A stretch of 64,000 bases of DNA from Mycosarcoma maydis (Eukaryota; Basidiomycota; Ustilaginomycetes; Ustilaginales). Below the pieces are notes generated by a model. It made no database searches and was not told the DNA's origin. It was given only the letters and a program-made list of their open reading frames with translations. Positions 8,543 through 19,089 of this stretch are shown here, in pieces; positions within the stretch are counted from its first letter, which is position 1, and each line of letters starts with the position of its first letter. Both the position numbers and the translations under genes were made by a program. The stretch covers positions 186,001 through 250,000 of the forward strand of contig NC_026499.1 in NCBI RefSeq assembly GCF_000328475.2, written 5' to 3'.

Positions 8543-11023
8543 ATGGACTACAGATCGTCCTATCGTCCATACGACCGCTCTGGTCCACCCGCTGCCGACT
8601 CGTACCCAATAGACGACCCTTACGATCGTTCGAGGAAACGTGGTCGCTCTCCTTCGCCATCCTACTACCGCGACCAGAGGCGTACCAGCAACTACAACGA
8701 CTATCCCCCGCTCGATCCCTGGGACCGTCCGCCGAGAGACTATCGTGATGCGTCTCCTTACGCATCGCGTCAGTCTGCCTACGACAACTATCGTCCTTCC
8801 GATCCGTACGAAGACCGTACCGATCGTACCCGTGCCGCAGAATGGGATCGCTACTACCGCGAGCGCGAGCGCGAGCGCGAGCCACGTGACCACGACTATC
8901 GTTCCTCGGCCTACGACGATCGCGACCGATACGACGTCAGGTCCAGATACGATGAGCCTCCTCCGTCTGACAGAGATGATCGTCCGCGCCACCGCGATCG
9001 CCAACGTCCCTATCTTGCGTACGATTCCCAGTACCGTAGAGACGAACCGCCTCACGCCTCAGATTCTCTCTCCAAACCTCCCTTTGACCCGCAGCCGGCT
9101 CCGGATCCCATGCAGTCAGACTCGCTCTTGCAGTTCCGCCAATACGCTCAAATGACCAAGGCCGCTCACCCTTCGGCACGCGACCGCTCCATCGAACAGC
9201 CTACCACCCAGGAGCTCTACGATGGCTACCAAGCCTACAAGTCGGCTTTCAACAAAAAGGCCATCGCCTCCTTCTTCGAACAGCGCAAGCACGAAGCGTG
9301 GTTCAAGGAAAAGTACTCGCCCGCCGAGCCGTGGCTCACTGCTCGCAACCAACGCAAGCGAACCGCTCGTGCCGGTAAGAAGTTCGCCTGGCTCCAAGAG
9401 CTTCAGCAAGGCAAGCTTGACAAGCTCACCAACGACATTCAACGCATCGATGCATCCGATGCAACGCGCGATACTTGGCATCCTGAAGATGCTGACGACC
9501 ACCATCGCGGTCGATCCGAGCCCAACGATATCACGCTCCTCTCTCGGTACGGCGAACCTCAGCTTATGCATGCAGAGCAGGCTGTCATCCCCGCCTGCAA
9601 TCACCAGATGCTCGTCAAGACCTTCCCCGCTGATCTTGCACGCGAGAGACTTGAAGAGGTGCTCGCCTCCACGCCAGGTTTCCGCTACCTGGCGCTGGGC
9701 GAACCGCACGTCGGAAAGCGATGGCACCGTGCCGGCTGGGCCATGTACGAGCCGCACATCGACATTCAAGACACGCTCAACGCACTTCAGGGCAAGGACG
9801 TCGACGGATTTGCGCTCAACCTCGCGCCTTGCACCAAGCCCACCTCGAGTAAGCTCCGCACCGTTCCCGTATACGCCAACTCGTTTCACCGCCTTCTCAT
9901 CGACCTCAAGCACTGCAAGCAACTGGTGGAGCGTTTCGAGATCGAGGATCGCCAAGTGCTCTTCCGTGACCAAGCCCAAGGTGACGCATCATCGGACGCC
10001 AGTTCCTGGCTGCACGTCAGTGCGTCGGAAGCCATCTCGCAACGCGTTGGCCAGATCGAGCCCGAGCTTGTTGACCGAGATCTGGAGCGCGAATTTGATG
10101 CTCAAGAAGACGCCGAAAAGCGCGAACAACGACGTCGAGCGATCAAGAAGCTGCTCGACCTGCACCTCGATCTGCTGCGCACCGTCTACCACTGCGACTA
10201 CTACATTTCGCTCGTCTGCGAGTCTGAAGAGGAGCTGCTGCGTCGAAGTCCACGTCACGCACGAAGGCAGCCTTCTGTGGGCGTGCTCGTCGAGGAGCCA
10301 CGCGAAAACTCGAATGACGAGTCTTGGGCGCGCAGCGTCGACCAAAAGACGAGCTTGATGCTTGCGGACGACAAAACGGATCTCACCGAGATGGGAGGCA
10401 AAGACATGACTGCAGAACTCATGAGCGCTGCGCTACCTTATATCAAAGAAGAGGACAAGGAAAAACACCGATGTACCGTGACGCTCAACGATGTGCAATG
10501 CGGCAAGCTCTTCAAAGCTGCCATCTTTGTGCAGAAGCACATTCTCAACAAGCACCGCACGTTTATCGAGTCGGTAGCCGACGAGGTGCTGCAGGAGGTC
10601 AAGTTTTTCAACAACTATGTGCGCGATCCAAGCCGCGCCATCAGTCAGCCAAGTGTGAATGCCAAGGAGTCTCTGGGCGGCGGGGCGGCGCTAGCGCAGC
10701 GGTTGGATGGGGGTGATCATGGAGCGATTGCGGGCGCCATGTTCAATAGTGGCGGTAGGATGGGCATGATCAGGTTTGGCAGTGCCAGTGTTGTTGACTC
10801 GCCTCGCAGAGCTGCGCATGGCGGCAGTGCAGCAGCTGGTTCGCTTGGAATGCGTTTGGGCGGCGTGATCGCTACTTCGGACTCGCCCGCAGCTACACCG
10901 ATCAAGCCCGACCCTCTGCCACCGCCACCCAAACCGCTCGACCCTCGAGCACAGCGCGCCGCTCCCAAGAGCTACCAGGACCTCGATGGCGCAGCCGAAG
11001 GCGATGTCGATCTCGCCTACTAA
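8543..11023 (+). CDS. ARS2: ARS2/Serrate, cap-binding-complex RNA effector
   Basis: The protein is 826 residues from ATG 8543; the GTG one codon earlier is not used. An Arg/Asp/Tyr-rich N-terminus with RSRKRGRSPSPSYYRDQ gives way at about 195 to the Serrate/ARS2 N-terminal domain (LLQFRQYAQMTKAAHPSARD, FFEQRKHEAWFKEKYSP). A central domain near 355-405 includes MLVKTFPADLARERLEEVL. Near residue 645 lies the ARS2 zinc-finger-like segment CTVTLNDVQCGKLFKAAIF...KHILNKH. The tail is Pro/Gly-rich. ARS2 bridges the nuclear cap-binding complex to RNA decay, 3'-end processing and small-RNA pathways. Its 3' neighbour is CBP80, its direct partner, in convergent orientation. No intron is apparent. Confidence 0.9.
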   Translation: MDYRSSYRPYDRSGPPAADSYPIDDPYDRSRKRGRSPSPSYYRDQRRTSNYNDYPPLDPWDRPPRDYRDASPYASRQSAYDNYRPSDPYEDRTDRTRAAEWDRYYREREREREPRDHDYRSSAYDDRDRYDVRSRYDEPPPSDRDDRPRHRDRQRPYLAYDSQYRRDEPPHASDSLSKPPFDPQPAPDPMQSDSLLQFRQYAQMTKAAHPSARDRSIEQPTTQELYDGYQAYKSAFNKKAIASFFEQRKHEAWFKEKYSPAEPWLTARNQRKRTARAGKKFAWLQELQQGKLDKLTNDIQRIDASDATRDTWHPEDADDHHRGRSEPNDITLLSRYGEPQLMHAEQAVIPACNHQMLVKTFPADLARERLEEVLASTPGFRYLALGEPHVGKRWHRAGWAMYEPHIDIQDTLNALQGKDVDGFALNLAPCTKPTSSKLRTVPVYANSFHRLLIDLKHCKQLVERFEIEDRQVLFRDQAQGDASSDASSWLHVSASEAISQRVGQIEPELVDRDLEREFDAQEDAEKREQRRRAIKKLLDLHLDLLRTVYHCDYYISLVCESEEELLRRSPRHARRQPSVGVLVEEPRENSNDESWARSVDQKTSLMLADDKTDLTEMGGKDMTAELMSAALPYIKEEDKEKHRCTVTLNDVQCGKLFKAAIFVQKHILNKHRTFIESVADEVLQEVKFFNNYVRDPSRAISQPSVNAKESLGGGAALAQRLDGGDHGAIAGAMFNSGGRMGMIRFGSASVVDSPRRAAHGGSAAAGSLGMRLGGVIATSDSPAATPIKPDPLPPPPKPLDPRAQRAAPKSYQDLDGAAEGDVDLAY

Positions 11024-12189
11024 CTCCAAAACTCTTATCGATCGTGCATCTTGTACTACAGTCATGTAACATGGCAATCGATTGTGCTTCCCGTCAAAGA
11101 CGACAGTTCCGAGATGTTCACTTTGGCTTGTTCTGCAGAGCCGGTCCGAGCCGGATGTTTTTGGAGTTCGAGCTTTGAGCCGCATGGTTAAATGATGCGG
11201 GATACAGAAACTGAGCAGCCGAGAAGCTGAGATGGCCTTTGTTGGCGCTGCAAGACGACCGGGGTGAGTGGGCCGTCGATGCCATCAGAATGGTGTCTGC
11301 TCATCATTGACGCCCACTGATCACATACGAGTTAGGCGTTTGGCGAGGTTTCCATGTTCGGACGGATGACATCAACATACCATATCGGCGTTTGCTCAGC
11401 CATGCGGTAGAGTATGTGGCCACCATTGGCCAGACGCAGTTGAGACGTTTCTGTATCGCGGCACGGGAGAAGGTTGTGCATCTGCCTGGTCGGCCGTTTG
11501 TACGCTCCGCCCCGGCATTCGACACCGCCGTTCCTGCCGCTAGGAACCAAGCACGGACGCTTCGATGTACAGTTCGGCCAACGACGGGAATCACGCCTTG
11601 ATCGGCTGTGTTACACGCTCAACAGGCGTGAAAAGAATAAGGCAGCCCCGACTGCGCGCCACAAGGTGGCAAGCGGTGATCAACGCGTGCTGTCAAAACG
11701 CCTCATGACCACACACGAGTGTGGTGAGCGAGAATCGGTCGCAAAGGCTCCGTCAAGTCGAGAGCAAGCAAGCAACGCATACCACCCACACTTGTGGCTC
11801 GTGTGCCTGATCACGACGCAGCATCAGAGGCTGGTACCAAACGCGTCTCAGCATCACCACACACCTTGTCGCTCCAATGTGCACCTTCTTGGACGAGCGC
11901 CATGACAGCGACCAACAATCGTTCACAAATGTTGCTGACCTTTCGGCGTTTTCGACAGCCAGGAGTCATAGCAGCGACATCCTCACACAATGCATGGCAG
12001 ACCTTGATTTGGCTTGTCTTAACTTGTTTTTTCGTGTTCCGTAGCATCTCGGCGCATGGTGTGAATGCAAGTTTTGTCTGACTGCGATCACAGACGGCCG
12101 AGCTCACGATCAGAACTGGTACTGATATCAGATTGGAATTTACGTGCTAGCTACACGCGTCAGAAGTACAACAATTGTGTGCATCTGAG
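11024..12189. other. intergenic between convergent ARS2 and CBP80
   Basis: About 1.2 kb between two 3' ends. Short open frames exist on both strands (for example 11474-11905 plus and 11811-12107 minus), but none has a recognisable domain or convincing exon structure. Heptamer repeats are nearly absent here. Confidence 0.5.
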
Positions 12190-15100
12190 TTACTCGGAGA
12201 GCATGTCGATGGCACGTTCCAAGAGTTCGCTCAAGTTGGTTGCGACGTCGCCGTCATCGTGTCGGAAGGCATTGTTCAAGACGGTCTGACGGTTTTGGAG
12301 CAGCTGTCGATTGAAGAACCTGACCATTTGCCTGTACCACGACTTGATCCACCATAGTGTCCACTCGTCGGGCTCGTTGGTTTGCGAGCGCACGATCAGC
12401 GTTTTGAAGCCGACCAGAGTGGTGACGAGCACTTTGCGCTGTTCGCTCTTGATTGCGTCCAAGCTCGCCAGCGCTTCGGTCGAGGAGAGCTGCGATTTCT
12501 CTTCTTTCGCCGACGACGTCGCCGGTCGGATCGGTAGCGTCGCGCTCGTCGGGAACAGCGGCATCGACGCTTGCTCCGCCTCGTCGTCACCCTGTCCGAC
12601 GTCTTCTTCGCCGAATCCGGCTGCTGCCGCCGCTTCCCTTCGCTCAACTTCCTCCGCTTCGTTGCGCTGGATCTCCTCCAACCTCTTCTTCAGCTGATCC
12701 ACCCGCCCATTCACTTTCTCCAACGTCAGTCGAAGCAACGTCCACGTATTGAAGCCAACCCAGCCCTCGCGTCCACTTGCTCCATTCGGGCTCGAAATCG
12801 TACCCGGCTCGTCCATCGGCGGACTAAAGATAAACTCGACCACATCGGCCGGCTCGACGATGCGATACTGCAACAACTTGTCCACCACAATGTGGATCCA
12901 CTGCTGAGATCGATGCCAGAAGCGCACCGCACCGGAGAGGATCGCCGCTCGCATACGTGCGCTCTTGGAAAGTTGACGCAGCAACGAATGGTATCGTTCT
13001 ACAATGTTGAGAAAATGCGAAAAGGAACGCGAACCCACCTGAAGCACGCATTGGATCGTCAAATCACGAACCACGACATCGGCTTGCAGGGCGTCCGCCA
13101 CCAAGCCTTCGACAGCATCGTCGCTGGGGATCGCACTCGAGTTGTCCAGGATCGAGGCTTTGAACGATTCGAAATCCGCCAGAATCACCTCGGCGCTAGC
13201 TTTGGCCTTGATCGAATTGATCAACCTGCCCGCCTGTGCTGCGTAGGGGTGCGATTCGTCGGCGTATGTGAAAACGGGCGCGGGTTCTTCGCTCGGCATG
13301 GTCACCGCCTGTATCTCGTCCGGTAATGTCTGCTTGACACGGTCAAAGTACGCCAGCCGGATCTCGAGCTCCACGACGCGCTTCATAAACACAATCTTGG
13401 GGTGCGCAGCAGGTAGAGTCGTGTCTGGGATCCACTCTTTCCACGCCCAGCCAAAGTTGAAGTTAGAGAGATGGATGGCGAACCAGTCGGCGAACCGGTG
13501 GATGGTTTCGACATCCATGTTGCGCGACGAGAGCGCGTCGTAAAAGGTACGGATGGTTTTACCGAGCGAAGGTGCCACTGTGCCAGGGGTGAGCGTGACG
13601 ATCTCGCGAAGCAACGAGGTGTAGTAGAGCGGATTGCGAGGAGGCGTGGGCAGCACAAACGCGGTGGAAAGGATGGTCTCGACGAGCAGGTCGTCCAGCG
13701 ACCAATTGCTCTCTCCCGGGTTGACGTCGCCCATCTCTCCAAAGAGACCGGCATCGCTCGAAACCTTTAGGTTGAACGTCGCTCTTCGGAGCCAATTGGG
13801 CAGATCGAGGATCAATTTGGCAGCTTCTTTCCGGTTGACTTCGTAAAGATCGATCATATCAGCCAAGATCGCCCTAAGCACAACTGAGGCGGGTGAAGCG
13901 ACCGCCGGCACAGTCTCGGCAAACCATCGCGGCTGAGGGCTGATACGCTCTGGACCGACGGCGGCCTTCTTCTCTTCGAGCTCGCCCTTGCCCGTGCCAG
14001 CTTTGCGTTGCCTAACTTGATGGTGGCCCAACTGGGCATAGGCTACGTCGAGGCCCTGGTCTTCGGCGTCTTCCTCGGGTGGAACGAGCACATCGGGGAG
14101 CAGCACGGTACGCTTCTCTTCGGGGACCTGTGTCGCAGCGGGCGAGATGGCGGCTGGAAGCAGATCCGAGGGGACAGGAAGAAACACAGGTCTGGTGTAG
14201 CCTCCGGCGCGGAGCTGTTCGAGCGCTTTGACGGCGTCGGGAAAGCCCTCGAGCCAGATCGAGTCGAGGCTGTGTACGGGCTGAGTGAGTTCTACTTCGA
14301 CTTTGCGGGCCGCATCGTAGGTGACTACCTTTTGGACCAAGTCGTCGAGTTCGGCCTGCGCATTTGGACTATCAGCCAGAAGATCCTGACCGGCACGGCA
14401 GAGAGTTTCGATGATGCAAATCGCAGCACGATCCGCTCTAGCGGCTGCGACGGCGGGTTCCTCGAGCACAGCAGCGAACGAGCTGAGCAGGGTTCGCAAC
14501 GAGCTGGCCGGGATGATCTGCAGCGGAACGAGCGCGGCAAAAAGGTGCAAGCTCAGACGCGTGTTTCTCCAGAGACGAGCATCGAGGTAGCTGCGGAACG
14601 CCTTGACGAGGTCTTTGACGATGGTGATACCTAGCGAGTCGGATTCGGTGGTGGAGGAAAAATCTTGTTCTTCGGGGTTGATCTCGTTGTTGGACGCCGC
14701 GGCGGGTTTGGATGGCTGAGAAAGGCAAAGGAAGCCGATGAGGGCGGCGATGAGGGGGATCTTGTGAGGCTGTTCGGTGACCATGATCCTGAAAGCGCTG
14801 GTGGTAGCATCAATTCCGTCTTGCGACTTGTCCTCAATCCATCGAGCCAATTTGAGGAGATCCGAGGGAGGATGGAAGTCTTTCTCCTCTCCGAGCTTGA
14901 AGAGCTGCGAACGAATGTATCGGATTCGATTCTCTTCACGCCGTTCTGTGGGTGGCTGTTGATGAGGGGGTTGTGCTCCACCATCGCCACCTCGGACGTC
15001 TTGATAGTAGCCGCCGCCGCTGCCAGCTCCGCGTCCATCGGGGCGATGAGCAGCTCGGCCTCCACCTTCACGACGAGGAGAATTGGCCCAACCCTGATCG

Positions 15101-15222
15101 CGTACTCCATATGCGTGAGCGCCGCCATATCCTGCGCTGCCTCCATTGTTGCTGTAGGAATGCTGATATTGGTGCTGCGGATAGCCCGAGCCAGGGTTTG
15201 TGGATGAGTCCCAGCCGTCCAT
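12190..15222 (-). CDS. CBC1: CBP80, large subunit of the nuclear cap-binding complex
   Basis: The protein is 1010 residues from ATG 15222-15220; upstream in-frame codons offer only a TTG. After a Gly/Gln/Tyr-rich start of about 85 residues comes ENRIRYIRSQLFKLGEEKDF and the first MIF4G-like helical domain. MIF4G-like 2 includes LVETILSTAFVLPTPPRNPL and MDVETIHRFADWFAIHLSNF...WAWKEW. A third helical domain ends near DEWTLWWIKSWYRQMVRFFN. CBP80 (NCBP1/Sto1) binds CBP20 and the m7G cap of nascent transcripts in the nucleus. An acidic, Ala-rich insert near 925-970 (AAAAAGFGEEDVGQ) looks lineage-specific. It is convergent with ARS2 and divergent from SPT4. Confidence 0.92.
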   Translation of the reverse strand: MDGWDSSTNPGSGYPQHQYQHSYSNNGGSAGYGGAHAYGVRDQGWANSPRREGGGRAAHRPDGRGAGSGGGYYQDVRGGDGGAQPPHQQPPTERREENRIRYIRSQLFKLGEEKDFHPPSDLLKLARWIEDKSQDGIDATTSAFRIMVTEQPHKIPLIAALIGFLCLSQPSKPAAASNNEINPEEQDFSSTTESDSLGITIVKDLVKAFRSYLDARLWRNTRLSLHLFAALVPLQIIPASSLRTLLSSFAAVLEEPAVAAARADRAAICIIETLCRAGQDLLADSPNAQAELDDLVQKVVTYDAARKVEVELTQPVHSLDSIWLEGFPDAVKALEQLRAGGYTRPVFLPVPSDLLPAAISPAATQVPEEKRTVLLPDVLVPPEEDAEDQGLDVAYAQLGHHQVRQRKAGTGKGELEEKKAAVGPERISPQPRWFAETVPAVASPASVVLRAILADMIDLYEVNRKEAAKLILDLPNWLRRATFNLKVSSDAGLFGEMGDVNPGESNWSLDDLLVETILSTAFVLPTPPRNPLYYTSLLREIVTLTPGTVAPSLGKTIRTFYDALSSRNMDVETIHRFADWFAIHLSNFNFGWAWKEWIPDTTLPAAHPKIVFMKRVVELEIRLAYFDRVKQTLPDEIQAVTMPSEEPAPVFTYADESHPYAAQAGRLINSIKAKASAEVILADFESFKASILDNSSAIPSDDAVEGLVADALQADVVVRDLTIQCVLQVGSRSFSHFLNIVERYHSLLRQLSKSARMRAAILSGAVRFWHRSQQWIHIVVDKLLQYRIVEPADVVEFIFSPPMDEPGTISSPNGASGREGWVGFNTWTLLRLTLEKVNGRVDQLKKRLEEIQRNEAEEVERREAAAAAGFGEEDVGQGDDEAEQASMPLFPTSATLPIRPATSSAKEEKSQLSSTEALASLDAIKSEQRKVLVTTLVGFKTLIVRSQTNEPDEWTLWWIKSWYRQMVRFFNRQLLQNRQTVLNNAFRHDDGDVATNLSELLERAIDMLSE

Positions 15223-15645
15223 GATTTCGCGATTGGGAAGGCAGCTGGAAGGCGATTGGACGACAAGGTTACACAGAGAGAGGGACGAAGCAGTCAATCA
15301 ATCAATCAATGTGATTCGTGATTGTGACGGTCGAGTGTCGCGGCGCTGACCCTGAACGTTGCGTGTTGAGCTCGGGTATGCTAAGCCTGACGTGCAACTT
15401 GCACGTTGGTCGTTGGTCGTTGTTCGATTGTGGTTGGTGGTTGGTGGTTGGTGGTTGTGAGTGTCGAATATATATGTTTATTCGCGTCAGCTTCGCCGAA
15501 CTCGATTTCTTTCACGGTTTACAGGGATTCTTTCGGAAATCGGAAGTTGGCGCTTTCATAAAAGATGAGCGCAACCACGGAACGGTGTTGTTGTTGTAGT
15601 TCAACACCACCCACCCGCTTGCTCACGCCTCGGACGAAACGGAAT
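15223..15645. other. divergent CBP80/SPT4 promoter region
   Basis: It contains TCAA tetranucleotides at 15294-15311 and a GGTT-rich tract at about 15405-15460. No gene is seen. Confidence 0.5.
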
Positions 15646-16195
15646 ATGTCGGCCAGAAAGGAGAAGCTGCGCGCGTGTCTACGATGCCAATTCGTCCAGT
15701 CGCCACGAGATTTTCACCTGAAAGGATGTCCCAACTGCGAACCGGTGCTCGAGGTAAGTACTGACAGCGACGAACGATGAACGATGAACGATGAACGATG
15801 AACGATGAACGATGGACGATGAACGATGAACGATGAACGAGTTGTTTGTTCAGAAAGAGATGGCTGCTGACGTTTCTGGTTGCGCAAACGCACACACACA
15901 CACACAAATGCACAGATGCAAGGCAGTCAGGACAGGGTAGCGGAATGCACAACGAGCAACTTTGACGGCATGATCTCGATGCTCCGACCCGAAGAGAGTT
16001 GGGTGGCGAAATGGCAGCGCATTGGTGAGTTTCGGTGGTCACCATGAGCCAACAACGCAATAGTCAAGGACTCAAACTGACGACTCTTTTGTCTCTGTGG
16101 TGTGGATCGCTGGTGCATCTTTTCCAGAGAAGCGTCTTCCAGGCTTGTACGCAGTCAAAGTGGTGGGCAGGCTACCTGAAGGCATCGACGCCTGA
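15646..16195 (+). CDS. SPT4: SPT4, DSIF elongation factor subunit (3 exons)
   Basis: Exons 15646-15753, 15916-16024 and 16128-16195 join in frame to 94 residues. The protein starts MSARKEKLRACLRCQFVQ and has two CxxC knuckles (CLRC and CPNC), the four zinc ligands of Spt4. Exon 2 carries DRVAECTTSNFDGMISML and SWVAKWQR; exon 3 ends LPGLYAVKVVGRLPEGIDA. All motifs lie in the order of Spt4, which pairs with Spt5 to keep RNA polymerase II processive. Donors are GTAAGT and GTGAGT; acceptors are CAG. Intron 1 contains a heptamer microsatellite. The gene is convergent with cyclin C, with 127 bp between them. Confidence 0.93.
15772..15841. repeat. GAACGAT microsatellite in SPT4 intron 1
   Basis: Nine head-to-tail 7-bp units (eight exact GAACGAT, one GGACGAT) plus a final near-copy. 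An AC dinucleotide run follows at about 15890-15906, just before the acceptor. Confidence 0.9.
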
Positions 16196-16322
16196 TTTCA
16201 GTTCAATTGCACGCTCCTCGTTCTCGTTTCAACCCAAGTGTATTACTATGACCAGCCCAGTTATCCAGATACAAGTACAGACCAGTCGACAGACCACAGC
16301 GCGCAGCACGCAGCGTACGATA

Positions 16323-17669
16323 TCAGGCGTGTGTACGCGTTTGATCGCGATCCTTGATCAGAGCCACCCTTCTACTCTCCCTCATCCTCTCGAGCAGCTT
16401 GACGATGCCCGGACCGTCAGACACGAGCCTCTGTACCTGGTGCTGGACGCTGTAAGCGCTCACCATCTCCTGTACGATCTCGGCGAGTAGTGGTAGGGAC
16501 ACGTTGAGGCTTGCGAAAAACGTCAAGGCGTCTTGGCTCGGCGGCGATGGTTCTCGCTTTGCAGACGCCAGCTCGGCGGGCGTTGAGGCCGGGTTGTCCA
16601 GGATTCGTTGGATCGAGAGGTGGTGTTCGTCTCGTCGCGTCTGCATGGTGTGGAGCGATGCGGTGATCTTGTCAAACGACGGAGGATGAAGGCTTAGACC
16701 GAGCCAGATCGAGGCGAGCGCCACCATGTAGGGAGGGTACATGAGTGGGATGTCGGTCTTGTACGTGTCGTTGAGTATGAACCAACACATGAGCAGCACT
16801 TCGTCGTTGAACTCGTTGAGTTGTACTTTGTCCTCCTCGGCGATCGCTGAGGCAGCGTCGCCCTCCTCGACACTCGCTAGCCCTTTGGTGACGCCAAATG
16901 CGGCTGCTTCGATTCCCAACCCTATCATCATCCCACTACCGCCGCTTCCGCTTCCGCTGCCAGCGGCGCCAGCGGAACGCTCATGTATACTGTTACCGCT
17001 ACCTACCGCGCTACCTGAGCCATAATCCTCAAACATGACGATCAAACTTCGATAACTGTGAAAGAGCACCATGTCAAACTCCATCTCTTCCAGCAGATAA
17101 AATTCCATCTCTGCCAGGCTCGAATGGTCGGTGGGCATGCCTCGGAAGCCGTGTTCTGTGAAGCTACGTGTGGCTTCTGCCACGGCGGATTTGATGTGGA
17201 TCGGCGACTCTTCCACCTTGGCTGCCACATAGACGCACGTGGCGCACACGAGGAAGGGGTCGAGCGCCGAGTACGAGTTTTTGGCAAAGAAGCGTCGGAA
17301 GAAGACGTTGGCCGACGCCGTCACTCGTTGTCGCAGATTGAGCCGCTTGCAGATGAGCGATAGCACTGCAATGGTGAAACGTCAGCGGTGGCAAGCCAGA
17401 TCGCATCCATGTCGAGCCATGTACAACTTACAGTTGGAAAAGAACACGCCCAAAGCAGCACACTCGAGTCGAGTCGCATAGCGCAGATCTTCCTTGCGCG
17501 CCAACTCGAGCTGCGGTCGATCCAGTAGCCAGTTGTTGCTGCAGCGCCGAGTTCAAGAACAGCGACGAGCGTAGACGGTCTCTGTCAGCTTTGACCGCCC
17601 GTCAGCTCGACCACATACACGCGTTGCGCGACGTACCATTGTGTAGAAGCCCAGTAGTTGGCTGACATG
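16323..17669 (-). CDS. SSN8: Cyclin C (SSN8/Srb11), Mediator kinase-module cyclin
   Basis: Exon 3 (17365-16323) and exon 2 (17538-17432) are secure; they join as FFSN-LLSLICKRLNLRQRV. The cyclin box reads DPFLVCATCVYVAAKVEESP and MEFYLLEEMEFDMVLFHSYR. A candidate first exon, 17669-17637, reads MSANYWASTQ, the conserved start of fungal cyclin C, and ends at a good GTACGT donor, but its phase is one base off that needed for exon 2 (NNWLLDRPQLELARKEDL). So the 5' junction is unsettled: an alternative splice or a one-base sequence error. A Gly/Ser-rich insert (about 160-230 of the product) interrupts the second cyclin fold. With Cdk8, Med12 and Med13 it represses or tunes RNA polymerase II transcription. 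Confidence 0.85.
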
Positions 17670-17990
17670 GCACCAGGGCTTGCTGTGGTTGCTCGTATCG
17701 TGTCGAGCTGATCATGCTGGTCGAGGTTGAGATGGTCGACCGTGTGCGTGGTTCGAGCCTCGATTATTCACGATTCACGATTCGCGATTCACGATTCACG
17801 AGTTCAGGGTCCTGCGCGTTGGCCACGAAGAACCACGAAGAAGAGTGTGTGAGTATTGGTTACCGTCGGCGTGCTTCGGTCTTGGTCGTGTTCCCTTTGT
17901 TCGCAAGCTTGTACCTGCTCCTTGCTATCTCGTCTTGCAGCTTGGCACATTTCCATCACACGATCCAAGTTGGAGAGCAGTTAGAGACCA
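17670..17990. repeat. divergent cyclin C/RCE1 region with ATTCACG array
   Basis: A tandem heptamer array (four ATTCACG units with one variant) lies at about 17766-17800. No gene is recognised. Confidence 0.6.
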
Positions 17991-19016
17991 ATGTCGCTGC
18001 TCATCAACCTCGCCAATCCGAGGCTTGACCCACCGCTGCTCAGCGCTGGCTTCGCGATTGGTGCCTGTACGCTGTTCACGTTCAGCTATGTCGCCTCGCT
18101 CTACGTATCGCCCGCAGGCCGTGTCATGGGCACCACGGATGCGTCTGGCAAGACTGTCGATCGCGACCATCCGGTTGTTATCCGCGCTCGGATCAAGACG
18201 GCTTCGCTCGCAACCGCGTTGACGGTGGTCGCTACCGGGGTGGTGTTGTGGGTCAAACGCATCATACCCAGATCAGGCTGGTTGTTGGATACGTTGAATG
18301 CGGCAAGGCTGCTGGGATTGCCATTGCCCGTACCGAGCGTATTGAGCAGTAGCATGATTCCCCTAGATCCGCCTCTTGCAAACTACCTGGCCAAGCTCAC
18401 TGTGCACGTAGGCGCACCTCTGCTTCTCACAGCTATGCTCTTCTTAGGACCACTCTACGTAGCGTTTCTCGACCAACAACTGCCGTTGCAACGTTACTTT
18501 TGCTACCGTCGAGATGTGGTTGACAAGTTTACCTCGCTCACTGGCATCCGAAATTACCTCGTCGGTCCGCTCACTGAAGAACTCGTCTTTCGTTGCACCA
18601 TTCTCACGCCGCTCCTCTTCTCTGGCGTCTCACGCACCAAACTCATCTTGCTCACTCCGGCGTTCTTTGCGATTGCGCACGCGCATCATGCTTACAATGT
18701 CTGGTTGCAAGGTGGTCGCACCAAACACGCCGCACTCACAGGCTTGCTGACAGCGACACTACAGTTGTGTTATACAGGCGTCTTCGGTTGGTATGCCAAC
18801 TTTTTGTTCTTGAGAAGTGCCTCGGTTGTCGCGCCTTTTGGTGCGCATGTGTGGTGCAATCTCATGGGGCTACCGGATCCCGTAGGTGCTGAGCAGAGAC
18901 ATGCCAAGAGCAAGTGGCTCATTTGGTCTGTGCATGCGATAGGCATCGTCCTGTTCGCAAAGTGCCTATTCCCTCTTACCTCGTCCGCGGTTTTCGGCGG
19001 TTCTTTGTACTGGTAG
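17991..19016 (+). CDS. RCE1: RCE1, CAAX prenyl protease 2
   Basis: The protein is 341 residues with multiple membrane spans; the ATG at 17991 is the first in frame. It carries the ABI/CPBP glutamic protease motifs in order: LTEELVFRC (catalytic Glu pair and Arg), FFAIAHAHHAYN (catalytic His), and FGAHVWCNLMGLP (second His and Asn). RCE1 sits in the ER membrane and removes the last three residues of prenylated CAAX proteins such as Ras, Rho and, in smuts and other fungi, lipopeptide pheromones. The length fits fungal RCE1. It shares a 321-bp divergent promoter with cyclin C and ends 73 bp from the ELG1 stop, tail to tail. Confidence 0.92.
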   Translation: MSLLINLANPRLDPPLLSAGFAIGACTLFTFSYVASLYVSPAGRVMGTTDASGKTVDRDHPVVIRARIKTASLATALTVVATGVVLWVKRIIPRSGWLLDTLNAARLLGLPLPVPSVLSSSMIPLDPPLANYLAKLTVHVGAPLLLTAMLFLGPLYVAFLDQQLPLQRYFCYRRDVVDKFTSLTGIRNYLVGPLTEELVFRCTILTPLLFSGVSRTKLILLTPAFFAIAHAHHAYNVWLQGGRTKHAALTGLLTATLQLCYTGVFGWYANFLFLRSASVVAPFGAHVWCNLMGLPDPVGAEQRHAKSKWLIWSVHAIGIVLFAKCLFPLTSSAVFGGSLYW

Positions 19017-19089
19017 ACACACCTTCCGCCCCCCATCGGCTGTAGACAGAAGCTCGCAGACGAAATACACACGCTGCTTGGTGGCGCGA

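Noticed and set aside
17741..17762. GGTTCGAGCC, resembling a tRNA B box
   Set aside because: No matching D arm, anticodon arm or acceptor stem around it.
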